Shown: positions 37,601 through 50,000 of the stretch, piece after piece
How positions within the stretch are numbered: the stretch's first letter is position 1
Layout: every line of letters starts with the position of its first letter
Assembly: GCF_037975245.1 (NCBI RefSeq)
Contig: NC_092568.1
Span: 5,864,501-5,928,500, forward strand
Source of the DNA: Apostichopus japonicus
Lineage: Eukaryota; Echinodermata; Holothuroidea; Aspidochirotida; Stichopodidae
Reading direction: 5' to 3'
DNA length: 64,000 nucleotides
Program-made: the position numbers and the translations under genes
Notes under the pieces: generated by a model
Database searches by the model: none
What the model was told of the DNA's origin: nothing
The model's input: the letters and a program-made list of their open reading frames with translations, nothing else

Positions 37601-38948
37601 GAGTTGCTACTGTGTACAATAAAATCAGAGCAGATAGCTAATAGGTCTGAGCACTGTGTACCTATTGTGTATATAATAAAATCAGGACACATATAGCTAT
37701 TAACTGGTATATGATACCAGCTTAGTGCACCCTTCAGGGAGAGAACAAATACCCCACATAAAATATGTCTATGCTAAATGAAAAATATTCAGCTGTGTTA
37801 AGCAGAAGACTTAGAGAAACACTTACTGTAACTGTGGAATGATACCAGCAGCCTCATTGGTTCCAGGGGTTGCTGGTGTTCTTGGGGTGGAAGGAAATGG
37901 GGAGTAAACTGAGGGAGTACCACCATAGGCCTGAGAAGGGTGCATCATTTGGTTACTAGCAGGGTAATTGGAGGCAGGCGTCAACTGGCGCTGTATAGAG
38001 GGAGGGTTGCTGCCAGGGTAGACTGGAAAATTCCTGTTTCTGTCATCATCGTCATCCTGTGATCACAAACAATAGAATTTGTAATGAACAATGTTTGCAT
38101 GTGATGTTCAAAGTTACATTCTGTACATTAAGTAGCTTTTCTGTGTAGCAATAACATTGCCAATGACCAACCAAAGACACTCCTCTACGTGTATGTATCT
38201 TCACTAAATGCAGGTTAACTCAAGAGTAATGAATGATTGATTTTTGCGATTCCAAACATTTTGTCACTCTTTCTACTTAAATACCTGCAATATGAACACT
38301 AAATTAACATTAATCAACCCCATTAAAATTGTTTGAAAAACTTGATGTGGAAAAAATATTTAGGGACTAATTTGGGGTTCAAATTTTGTGTGGCAGTTTT
38401 GAATTTTGTCTCTTATAAAATACTTATGGCTGCTGTGTATAAATACTTAAAACTAGTGCTATAAAACATTACATTTGTATAGCAATTTGACCATTTTGCA
38501 TAGAATTTAGCGATGTGATACTGGTTAATTATACCCTGAGGCTGATGCTAGGGTTTGAGTTTCATGCCCACAGCTCTTGGCAACATAAGTTGTGGTTGCA
38601 CAGAAAGATGTCAATGAGCTGGTGATATTGGTAATTTTCACCATTGTCTAACACTTGTATTCCTCCCCATGATATCACTTCATGGGACCATGATACTGTA
38701 TGAGACAAACAGTACAATGGTAATAATATTGCAACAATGTGTCTGTACTGTTAATTTGTTAAAGCTATACATGTAAGATTTGACAGTGTCATCCATTAAA
38801 CTTTTGAGGTATTATTTCAATAAATTCCAACTGATGCCCAAAGACTCATCAATAATAATAATAATTATAATAATGTTATAATAAGATGAATTTATTTTAG
38901 TTTCCTTACCTGAGAGGACTGACTGAGATTTGACATGTTGCCATACAT
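34691..38948 (-). CDS. TBP: TATA-box-binding protein, 7 coding exons
   Basis: General transcription factor that binds and bends TATA DNA as the core of TFIID, and also works in SL1 and TFIIIB in the nucleus. Coding exons in transcript order: 38948-38910, 38056-37827, 36929-36842, 36528-36373, 35801-35698, 35222-35128, 34767-34691. The sum is 789 nt, 262 aa plus TAG, with every phase consistent. Residues 1-85 are a low-complexity start ([13 protein letters not shown], then an Asp run, then [10 protein letters not shown]) with no polyglutamine tract. From IIPQLQNIVSTV onward is the saddle core of two direct repeats. The DNA-kinking phenylalanine regions are visible as [17 protein letters not shown] with LGFPAKF in repeat 1 and [16 protein letters not shown] in repeat 2. 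The protein ends [10 protein letters not shown]. It is head-to-head with ATG14. The core is too canonical for a TBP-related factor such as TRF2. Confidence 0.97.
34843..35052. repeat. ~95-bp tandem repeat in TBP intron 6
   Basis: GACTGCCACA.CACCCTAG recurs at about 34843, 34940 and 35033, with GTGAACAGAGGTGAAATAC between the copies. About 2.2 diverged copies. Confidence 0.8.
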
Positions 38949-39759
38949 CTTGGCAGAAGATACAGACAGCGCTGTGTCCCTCAACCAGGAAAGCAAAAAC
39001 AATTGTAGACAGCTATTTAGTAGAATAAGGTCAGGAATTTAGACGCATCTGTGAGTGACACTTCAATGCTTAACCTGTTGACACAATAACCTGTTGAATT
39101 AAAACAAGATATATAACAAAATAAATCAGGCAGAATGGAAAATCTAAACAATTAAAAGTCGTCTGCCACTTTCTTGGAATTTGCAGTTCTCATAGGCATG
39201 CTTGTGGAGAAAATTCACAGTAAAAGAACTAGTACCACTAAATTTCCAGTCTTGTTTCAAGAACCAGTCTGATTTGGAGACCACAAACTGTTTCAAAGAG
39301 AGACCTGCAAATAATAATACTGTACCTGACAAAATTGCCCTAGTTGAACAGAGGTCACAACTTCACCAACATAATGAAGCCTACATGTAAACCCCTATTA
39401 TAGGTATGGCTTCACCAAATGTTACAACTAGAAAGCCATTTCCATGAATTACATCACAAAGTCCTAGTGCTATCAGTTTTTCATCAGTCAAAATGAATAA
39501 TGTTGCATATACTGTATATACATGTTGTTAACATGGCTAATAAGGTCATAGAGGTATCAAGAGAGTAATGGACACTGTGCTATAATACAGGAACTTTGCT
39601 AGTTTCAGATGGTTAATTTAGTCTTTGTTTGGCGACTTGTATTTCGCTGTGACTGCCAATGATTACCAAATGTATAAGTATCATGTAAAGAAACGGATTT
39701 GAGAATATAACTGAGATCATGGCCGATGTAAGGAGTATTAATTTGTTAACATTTCAATT

Positions 39760-40075
39760 AGGTCACTCCTATTCGCCCGGCAGTCAGAATAAGAGAAACA
39801 TATTATGTTATTCGCCGGTCAGCTGGACGAATAAAATGTAGTGTCCACAGTATTCATCCGCAGGAAAGAATGCATCAACTTAATCTCCCTCAGCCAGATT
39901 AATAAGGAATAAAACTATTGCCCCAGTCGCTGGACGAAAGGCAAAGATAACATGTTATTGACCTTGCAGCCAGACAAATAAGGAATACTGCCCTCGTTTT
40001 GGGTCCAGGAGAATAACGTGATCGCCTTCCTTATTCCTTCGTCAGATTGACAAAGATGGAATCGCATGAGGAAAG
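39760..40075. repeat. Degenerate repeats with GAATAA and CAGCTGGACGAATAA-like motifs
   Basis: Variants of ATTCGCCGGTCAGCTGGACG followed by AATAAGGAATA recur about six times at irregular 30-65-bp spacing. The sixth (TTATTCCTTCGTC) is reversed. This looks like a decayed repeat array or a transposon end. Confidence 0.55.
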
Positions 40076-40189
40076 CCACATGTTCTGTATGTAGTTAAAT
40101 GTATGAAATTGTTAACCTGTTATTTGCACGTGCTGATTGTAAGAGCTAGTTTATAAAAGAAGTTATTGAAATGTCACCTACAATTACAG

Positions 40190-40440
40190 GGCTGGTTCTC
40201 ATTACTGTTATGTTGGGGAATTGTGAACTTGACACGGCAGACATTTTGTGGTAAAATTCTGCTCAATTGTACATACAGTAGGCCCTAAGCACAGGACCTT
40301 AAATATTTTGAGATCATTACATTTCTGAGGAGCTACACATATGAAAAACACATACAGTTGAGTGATTAGGATTTTTCCTTGATAGACATCGTTGATCAAA
40401 TCCTAGGCTAAAGTGCGTCAATTATGAGCCCACCCTGCTA
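40190..40440 (-). repeat. Interspersed repeat, copy B
   Basis: On the minus strand this reads GGTGGGCTCATAATTGAC, GTCTATCAAGGAAAAA, CAACTGTATG, CATATGTGTAG, CTCAGAAATGTAATGAT. The order is the same as in copy A at 29440-29645 on the plus strand. Confidence 0.82.
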
Positions 40441-40916
40441 TAGTATAGGCTATGACTAAAGTATGTCTAGGCTATGCCCTAACGTTAGGTTAACAAAGTT
40501 CACTGTAACGTTTCCAGTACGTAGTAGCCAGTATACCATAGCTCCTCATACCGCTGTATTCTTTGTAAAAGTGCTGCACCAAAATGAAACACACATGCGC
40601 TTGTTCACGCAATACTCACGAGAGTTAAGTTTCGACTTTCGACAAATTTTGTTTGTGAACAAAGCTACATCAATGCATGCAACCTAGATTTGGCATGGCT
40701 CATCTACACTGTACGTATGGTAGCCTAGGCCAGGCGCCTATGTATCCAAAATTATATGTTGCACGGTGATTGAATTGATTAAAGTGGCACTGACAGTGGA
40801 ATTTGAAGGAAACTATTACGACAGTTCTGCAAGTGATACAAAATCTGATTCATCAACGCTTTTAATCCTGCTTCTTTTCCTCCTGCAACTAAGAAGTGAC
40901 AGATAGCTTACTTGAA

Positions 40917-40940
40917 ACAGTATGGCGGTCACGTCAGTCA
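40917..40940. promoter_or_regulatory. ATG14: Candidate YY1-like and half-CRE cluster upstream of ATG14
   Basis: TATGGCGGTC (core ATGGCGG, YY1-like) is followed at once by ACGTCAGTCA (half-CRE), about 100 bp before the ATG14 start. Motif resemblance only. Confidence 0.3.
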
Positions 40941-41033
40941 GTGTTCGTTATTCAGACGATTAAAGTTCAAAACAAACGACTGGTTAAATAAGTCTAGTCA
41001 TTGTAAAAACAAAAATAAACAGAAGGCCAGAAA

Positions 41034-44000
41034 ATGGATTCAGAAGAATCGAATTTTGATGAATTCGCACGCTTTACATTCATTGGAAGAGGAATAACAT
41101 GTTCTCTGTGTCATTCAAGTAGAAAACCGTTTATATGTCAGAACTGCGTCAAAAAGGGAGACTTTCATAGTTCCTATTCAGCCAATAGTGAAAGGTGACT
41201 CCTACTCCGGGGACCAAACGATATGCAATTACATTAAGGCAATAGCATACTAACATTGAAGTTATGTAGATAGTACTAGGCCTAGTCCTTTGGTCTGCGA
41301 AAATTACACTTGTATTCGTAATAACATCGTCTAGGCTACAGTTGATTTTTACTGTAGTGCGTGTAGTGGCATAATCATAGTTTGCCCTCCCCAACCCCAA
41401 AGTTGTCCTGTTGAAAATGTTTCAAGAAGTGTTTGTATAATTTGCTGGTGGTTCTGCACTTTTGACTAGGCCTAAGTATTTGTCTTATATATATTGTGTG
41501 AGTTATTCCAAGCGGTGACAGCCCGATATTCATAAGGTTCTATATTCATAAGGTTCATTGTTCATATGGGTCATCCATAATGTTCATTGTCCATAAGGTT
41601 CGCGATTCATAATGAGCAAAACGGTTCATTGTTCATAAGGTTCGTTATTCATAATGAAAAATAAGGTTCGTTGTTCATAATTGGTAAAAGGGTTTGATAT
41701 TCATAATGGTGAAAATGGTTCGTTGTTCATAATTGGTAAATGGGTTCGATATTCATAATGGTGAAAAAGGCTCGTTATTCATAATAGGACGAAGGGTTCA
41801 ATATTCATAATAGAGCAATGGGTTTGTAATCCATAATAGACAAAAAGGTTCGTTATTCATAATAGGAGGAAAGGTTCGATATTCATAATGGAACAAAAGG
41901 TCCATTATTCATAATAGGCCAAGCCTAAAAGGTTCGGTATCATTCACAATGAGGAAAAGGACCCCCTTTAGGAAACGAACAAGTTTATGCCGTTTCCGTA
42001 CAAGTCGGTAGGAAATCGTAAAAATTTGCATATGAAGCGTACAAAAAGGCATTTGCATATTTTTGCATAATAGCATGCATATTAATCAGGCCGATTTTGC
42101 AATCGAGTCAAACAAAATAGTGTCGATAAAATACAGGAAGTAGAGAGGACTGGCCCAAAGGAATATGTCGAAAATATAGGTTTTGCTGCAGAGGGTCGAG
42201 TGAAGCATGGTCTTGATAGTGTGTGGCTCATATTCTCTGCAAAATTATGCATCCGCCACCATCTGGTGGTGCCCCCCCCATAGGACTGTTCTGCCCCCCC
42301 CCTGTGCCCCCCGAATAAAAAGTCTGTTGAGGCCACTGGTTGAACACTATAGGCCAAAATGGAGGACGTCATTTGCACTTGTATGACACACTTCTCTCCT
42401 ATTATGAATAACGAACCTTTTTTCACATGATGTATTACGATCCCTTTGATTGAAATGAATATCGGACCCTTTCTCCTATTATGAATAACAAACCTTTTTT
42501 CCCATTATGAATAACGGACCCTTCGCTCCATTATGAATATCAGACCTTTCTTCCTATTATGAATAATGAACCTTTTTGTCTATTATGGATTACGAACCCT
42601 TTGTTCTATTATGAATATCGAACCCTTTGTCCCATTATGAATAACAAGCCTTTTTGTCCATTATGGATATCGAACCGTTTTGCCCATTATGAATACCGGA
42701 CCTTATGAATTAAGATCCCTTTTTATTATGAATAACGAACCTTTATATCCATTATGAATAGCAAACCTTTTTATCGAAAAAATGCACGTTATGAATAACA
42801 AACCTTATGAACAATGACCCTTATGAATAGCAGACCTTATGAATATCGGGTTGACCCCATTCCAAGCTAGCGTATATCTGGGATCTAAAATTGTGGCAGG
42901 CAGTTACTGAATGCGTTCATGGCTGGTGACAGTGATAAAGCTCTAAGTTTGATTAGAGGTGACCCCTAAATTATTCCTGCACAATGCTGCTTTGGTCACA
43001 TTGATGAATGATCTAACATAATGATCGACTGCTCAATAGACCTTGGAAACATCTGGGAAGCTGGCAATGGATTAGAGCAATGCATTTGAAAACCTGCATT
43101 TTAATTGTGAAATAAAGTATAAAATGAGTTAGAAATATAACTGACTTGCTGAACAGCATGAGGTGTATACAAAAATCCAGTTTGCCTCCCGCAATTATAT
43201 GAGGCTTTTAAACTACATTTTGATCAGATGGTTGGCTGTGAACAGTATGTAATGCACCCCTACATTTTGTCACATTTGTATCAGAATTGCACAGGACAGG
43301 CTGATTGCCAGCAATGTGCAAACTCAAAACAAGCAAAAACATGAACAATTCCTGTAGATGTACACAGCTGCAACATTCCAAAACTCAGAATGTGATTGCT
43401 TACCTGTTAATTTCAATTTAATTTTTGCTGTGGGATTGTGGGTACAATTTTTCTCTGTAGATGTTTTTCCATTTGTTTACTTAAACTATCAAACATTAAC
43501 CTGTTTTCCAGTTATGCTGAAAAGTTGAAGAAATATCACAAACTGAAGACAGATCATCGACAATTGCAGCAAAGGTTTGTTCATTCAATTTTGAGGACCA
43601 CTGATATTCCATATCTTGGACGTTTACAGAGCAAGAAAAATTATGGTATTCGATAGCCTATTAAATGTCCAAATAACTTACTTGTTCAGCCATTTACAAT
43701 AAAAAGATTTAACCATTTAGACACCAATTGAAATGAATAACACTATTTTTGGGAGAGTACTTAGTACCAAGTCCCTAGTCCCCTCCATTCACCCTGTGGT
43801 CGCCAATGGTTTTAATGTGAGGTCTGTATTTGTGAATGTGCAGGTCTTTATTTCATATTACAGTATTACAATTCTTTATCTGTGCACATTGTATTTCATG
43901 CCGTCTCTATTTAAAAGAGAAAATTTTAAATCCAAATTCATTTCACAATAGTCAGAAAGCTGGAACTTAAATAATGTACATAAAATTCAGCTTCTCAGAA

Positions 44001-47000
44001 GCAGCATGAAAATTAAAGCAACGTGTGCCCTGCCTTGTTGTATCCCAGTTGTTCATATGAGACCAAACCAATGAACTTTTAATTTGTTGTTTCAATTTCA
44101 CAAGAATATTTAAAAGGACTCACTGGGTTGCTACATTCATAGCTATACGATGGGGTTAACATCATTATGAACTCTATCATAAAGAAATTTTCAGCCACTG
44201 AAGTCTGAAGAAGATCCTGCTAGGATCAAAACATCAGGCCCTCTTACTTGTACACATTAAAGAAATTTTATAAAATTTTAGAGGTGCAAACCTTTACAGC
44301 AACAAATCTCATTGCAACAGAAAGTGTAATAAAGTTGTTCCTCTTTTTACTTTACTAAATACATCTACAAATTACATATTTGCCTCCAGTCTCAAAGTAT
44401 GGTATTAACTGGACTTAATATTCAATGACAGAATATATTAGCAGTCTTCATTATTACTGTTAGAACCCATGGGCTTGCAAGGTACAGTTCATGTAAAAAA
44501 AAAAAGCATTAAATCATTAATTATTTTCCAAAATTTGCAGAAAAGCAATTCTACACATTTGCTTACAGTAATTTCCTCCATTTCCCTTCACAGGCTATCG
44601 CTGAAGGTGTCTGAGGTACTAATAGCTAAAGATAATAAGGTAACTTCTTTGCCAATGGAATTATACCCAAATGTCCAATGCTTCATGTTGCATCTGCATT
44701 AAGGCTAAGCACTGTGGCTTTAGTTGGACTGTTTATCTAGATCGTTTTTTGGTTATGTTATTGTTTATAAATTTTAAACATCTAATATTAATTGGTCAAA
44801 TAATTGATCACATAGAGCAAATTTCTATGCATGATGGTCAATTGGTTTCCAAATATTAAGATGTTTAGCTGTATTTAGACACAGAACCTTAGAATTTCAG
44901 TTTTTCATGAGGACATGGCTCGTACGGTCGTATCGGCCATTGTATATTTTATGATAGCACAGTTATTTCTATATCACGTACATCAGTTGTATGCTACTAT
45001 TGGCTGTTGCCAGTTTCTGTGTTTTCACATTATCCAAAATTCCAAACATGCTAGTTAAGACAAAATATGTTTCTAGAGCAAAGCCTTCAAATTGTAGCTT
45101 CCATAATGTTTCCTAATACAGTATTTTATTAGCTGTGGGTGCTTTGATGTAGTTGCTTGTGAAGCTGACATCGTAAGGTATTCTTTGCAGGAAACTCAAA
45201 TATCTGAACTATTGGAGAGGATTGGACTACGAAAAAAATATGTAGAAGAAGAGACAAAGGCAGCACAAAATGGTGAGAATAAACTAAATCGACCTGATTT
45301 AGGAGTAAAATGAATCAAGAATGATAAGTGAGGGGAAAGAACTTTAAAACCTCATATATCCTATTTTGAATCCTACCACACTTAAGGATTCCTAGCCACA
45401 AAGGTGTTCCTTTGAAATGGAGGACAGACCAAATTAAAACTATTTTCTGTTAAGAAATTTACCTTAAAAAGTTATGAATGTCTGCATTTTGTAAAGCCAC
45501 AGACAATATAAGCCAATGAAGTTATATTGCTCATAACTGATATTACCTAAAACATAAGTGGCAAGGAATGTAAAGTACTAAATTTCTGACAGTCTTCAAG
45601 ACAAGATAAAAGGTAAATCAATGATAAATTCAATGGTTTAAAAGCATTGTAAGATATTTGGTAACTGAATTGTTTTATTCTTTAATTTGATATTTTAACA
45701 GACAAAGAGGAACTGAAGCAACTCAAGAAAACCATTGAAGACAAAAGAAAGAAAGCTAAAGTACATCAACAGAAAATGGACAAAATAGCAAGATACATCG
45801 GTAAACATTGTTAGCAATGATGTCTTGTTCCAGCCTAGATCATTTTTAATCCAGTTGTCCCATTTGTCATCCCCAAATGTTGATTTCACTAGGCACCAAA
45901 GCAAGAAGTATATAAATTATTCGGAAATTTGTGTGTCACCCTTCCACAGAGATATGAGAAGTGTTTTCCAAGAATCTCATAAACCTGTTGATCATATGCA
46001 GCACAAAAACTGGCCCCATAATTTTGTAGCATTGAAAATAAGTTCTACTGTGCTTGGTCTTTAATACCACCAGAATTCCAGAGTTTTATTATTGACAACA
46101 TGATTGTAATATATTAACATTTGAACAGGCTCCAGCTTTTTCCATCCCACCAGCTTAGAGTGTTCCTAAAAAAGAAGATGACTTAACCAGGGTTAATATC
46201 CAAAAGTGTAAATACACTGAAATTCCCCCAAAATGTAATCAAAAGCTATCAAACCTAGAGAAGAACAGAAATGCAGCTTCATAGGCATTAGACAAATACA
46301 CCAGTTGGATTTTAAATTTGGATTGTCTGCTCTTAACTTTATAGAACAGTTGAAGAAGAACTTGTCTGTGCTGCAGACAAAACTGGAAGAGAAGGAACAG
46401 AAACTTTGTGATCTCAGACGAAAAAGTTTACATCAGATGACAGAACATTTATTTCCAATATCTTATATTACAAGGTAGTTTTCATTTCTTCATGTTAAGA
46501 CTTGATTCGTTATTCAAGTCTCTATGCACCCCTCACCTCCCCCATTCCCTTGAGATCAGCTATAAAGGTAAATTCATAACTCTGGGTTGTCAGGAGGTTT
46601 TTTTTTTAATACTGATTGCCTCATTTCCCCTTTAAACTTAACCTACTGTTTAGTGTTCTATTGTGAGGTACTATATTACAATGACGTAAGACAAATAAGT
46701 GAGTTTATGTTCAAAACATACCAAGACCACTGTGGCTTATATTCAGCCCTTTATGTGGTGACTCTCTGTTTATTTAGCCCATGTTATTACCTAGGTTACT
46801 TCTTTCAACTACAATTTATGCATAGCATTTGTTCATTATATATTCACTATGCTAGAACTATAAAGAATTTATTTAATTCTATACTTGTCGATATTATCAT
46901 TCAAAATACCTTGTCTTTTCACAACTACATATATTGTAAATTAATGATGCAAAAGCTTGTGCTTTTAGTATAAAGCAGTTGGAAATTTTGAGTTTTGGTT

Positions 47001-50000
47001 ATCAACTCTTTAACTTGTAGTAGGTTAAAGCTGTATCTGTATGTTTAAGAGACAAATGCATTTAAGTATTTCTCAAAGAAGACCAAAACCAGTTTGAAAA
47101 GTTAGCACCTCAAGTAATATAACTTCAGAAAGTTTTATAGACTGATTGAATATTAAATATTGAAATCAAAGACGACCAATAAATGCATATAAGGAGTGCC
47201 ATGGTATGCTTGTTTCAAGTCTAGCATGTATTAGTATAACCATTCTCTGACCAGGTCTGATGATGAGGAGGAGGAGGAGGAGGAGGATGCAACTACAAGA
47301 GATGAAGGTTTATCACAGGAAGCTTCTCTTGAAGAGTCAGAGGATTCAAATGTGGTTGCTAAGCTAGCTGAAGCCAGGAGGACATCCTATGTCAAGGGTA
47401 GATGGGTGTACGCTGATGATTCACAGGAATCACAATATAGTATTGTGCATCCTTCTGCATCCTTACCAGCTAATGGAGAATATTCAGCCTTTACAGCTTG
47501 GAGTAAGTTAAACTTGGAATGATGAGCCATATGTGTCTAGATACCTCAATCAATACCCTCATCAGCAATACCCTCCCACCCATACCAGTCCGTACCCTCA
47601 TCAGCAATATACCCTCCCACCCATACCAGTCCTTACCCTCATCAGCAATACCCTCCCACCCATACCAGTACATTCCCACATCAGCAATACCTCCCATCCA
47701 TACCAGTGCATACCCTCATCAGCAATACCCTCCCACCCATACCAGTCCGTACCCTCATCAGCAATATACCCTCCCACCCATACCAGTCCTTACCCTCATC
47801 AGCAATCCCTCCCACCCATACCAGTCCATACCCTCATCAGCAATACCCTCCCACCCATACCAGTACATTCCCACATCAGCAATACCTCCCATCCATACCA
47901 GTGCATACCCTCATCAGCAATACCCTCCCACCCATATCAATCCATACCCTCATCAGCATACCCACTTTACCCTCCAACCCATACCAGTCCATACTCCATT
48001 TGCATCTTGCCATGTTCAGTTAACAGTAGCAGCGAAATCTAAACAATATATGAATGAAAGACAGATGGGAATGCTAAGTCCTTAGTTTACTTCCAAACTG
48101 GACAAAGGTTTGAGTTTATCTGTTCTAAATGGTGCTGTAAGTCCTTTAGTTAAATTTGAGATTTGTTGTTTGATTTCCCAGTCAATCCTTTTTATAGTAT
48201 GTTTCATTTGATTTAAGATTCCTGTAGTTCTAACTAAAGAACTGCAACACATTGTCTGATTGGTTGTGTCAGTCCACTGATGTATCAACTTTCTTGTCAA
48301 TTTTGATGCAGTTTCATTATTTTAAAGACACTTCTCTACATTTAGTAACTGCATGCATTCAATTCCATCATGTAATAATATTGATTCTTTTAAATTTTGT
48401 TGGCAGTTATAAGCCAAGAAGATCCATACACAAACCTAGAATTACACAACCCTGGACATCAGACATTGGGTGCAATGTCTTACGTTGCTCAACTAACACA
48501 ACACATTGCTTGGTACCTGGGCATTCCTTTACCTAAAAGACTTTCATTTAGGTGAGTCAATGCTTGCGTAATTTGTTTGTATGGTAATATTAATTTTGCT
48601 GTGACTCTTATATGCAAAGAAGGCTTTCAAGGCCTAAGTGTGAAACTTCCATAAAAATGACCTACGCTAAGTTTTTAATGATATAACAGCAGTCTGCAGT
48701 ATCTGATGATGGTTACTAAACTCAGCCACTTTTTAACTTTAAATATTTACCTTACCTAGACCGTCTTCCTATAACGTTACTTTTTCTTGAATTTGCAGCT
48801 ATTTTTGCCTCAAAGAGCTGGACTTGAAGGAATTTTCTTTTGGAGTTGAAAAACTGAATGTTAATGTACTGTACTTATGCTGTACTCAGGTAAGTAATAT
48901 GCTAATTGATACCTGCTGTAGAAATTATGTGTTATGAGATACTCTGAATAGGTAACAAGATCTTGGTCTCTGTCACAATGTGACAATAAACTATGACTTT
49001 GTGAAATTTAGCCACATTTGATGGTTTGGAAGATATTTAGCATAACCTTTAAAGATCATATCATATATTATCATAACTATTATCTTATGGTCACAGTTAT
49101 AGGGAACATGTAACTTTGTATCTGTGTGTTTGTCTTTCAAACAGTAAATCTTAAAATAGTGAGTTCCTATCAATCATATATTTGGGTATTTTAATTACCA
49201 ATATATTCACAGTGGAAAACAAGCTTGTGATAACAATAAAAGGTCTATACTTTATCTCTGCTTATTACATCATCAAACATGTCATTCCTATCCCCCTCAC
49301 TGATTAAATTGGCTATCAGCTTAAAGAGGTGTGTGTTGAACGTGGACTCTGTTAGGGGTATGGGAGGGTTTTTCTGTTTAGGGGGCGGGTCTCAATGCAT
49401 TGCATGGTGCAAAGTCATTGTGACATTTGGCTCTGACAAATATGCAGTTGACACATCTGACAAAATATTCAGAAAGCCTCCTGTACGGATTTATATATCT
49501 TATATTTCATCTGCATAAGTAATGTAACTATGCGATCAGCTTGGTAGTCATCCCAGTGATGTTTCCTCTTATATTCCAGGGTGTAGACCCCGAATTTCTC
49601 CACCCTCGTAGTCCCTTGGGTAATCTTTGGCAGCTGATCAAGTGCAAGAGTCCATTGCTTGGCAGGTATGTACATAGTGTTGCCATACTTTATCTGAGGC
49701 AAGGTTTTACTTTGATGGGTCCTCCCTTCCCATTGATTTTGAAGAGTTCATAATTGAAAATGCTATCAGATTTGATGTTTAAAAGCTCAATCTCAATGGA
49801 ATATCAGAATGATTAAGGGACTGTTAATAATATGTGCTCATATTGGAATGGCTTTGATGGTTTAATCACTGTCAAGAAATTTAGTTCATTGTCTTTATTG
49901 GAACTTCGTTACGTTTTGTTGAATCCACCCAGAAGCGCAGGTGAGATAGAAAAAGAGGATATCGCTGGATAAATCTGGACATATGGTAACCCAATATGTA

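Larger units (their letters stand above)
38949..41033. promoter_or_regulatory. Divergent interval between TBP and ATG14
   Basis: The two start codons are 2085 bp apart on opposite strands, so this stretch must hold the 5' ends and promoters of both, or a shared one. A 3' splice-like tract lies just before the TBP ATG (TCTTCTGCCAAG), so TBP may have an upstream non-coding exon. The stretch also holds two repeats (39760-40075 and 40190-40440). Confidence 0.55.

Noticed and set aside
47519-48085. Long repetitive open frames (105-188 codons) as a secreted or repetitive protein gene
   Set aside because: All three frames are open because the 39-bp minisatellite lacks stops; the array lies within the ATG14 intron between well-supported exons 7 and 8.
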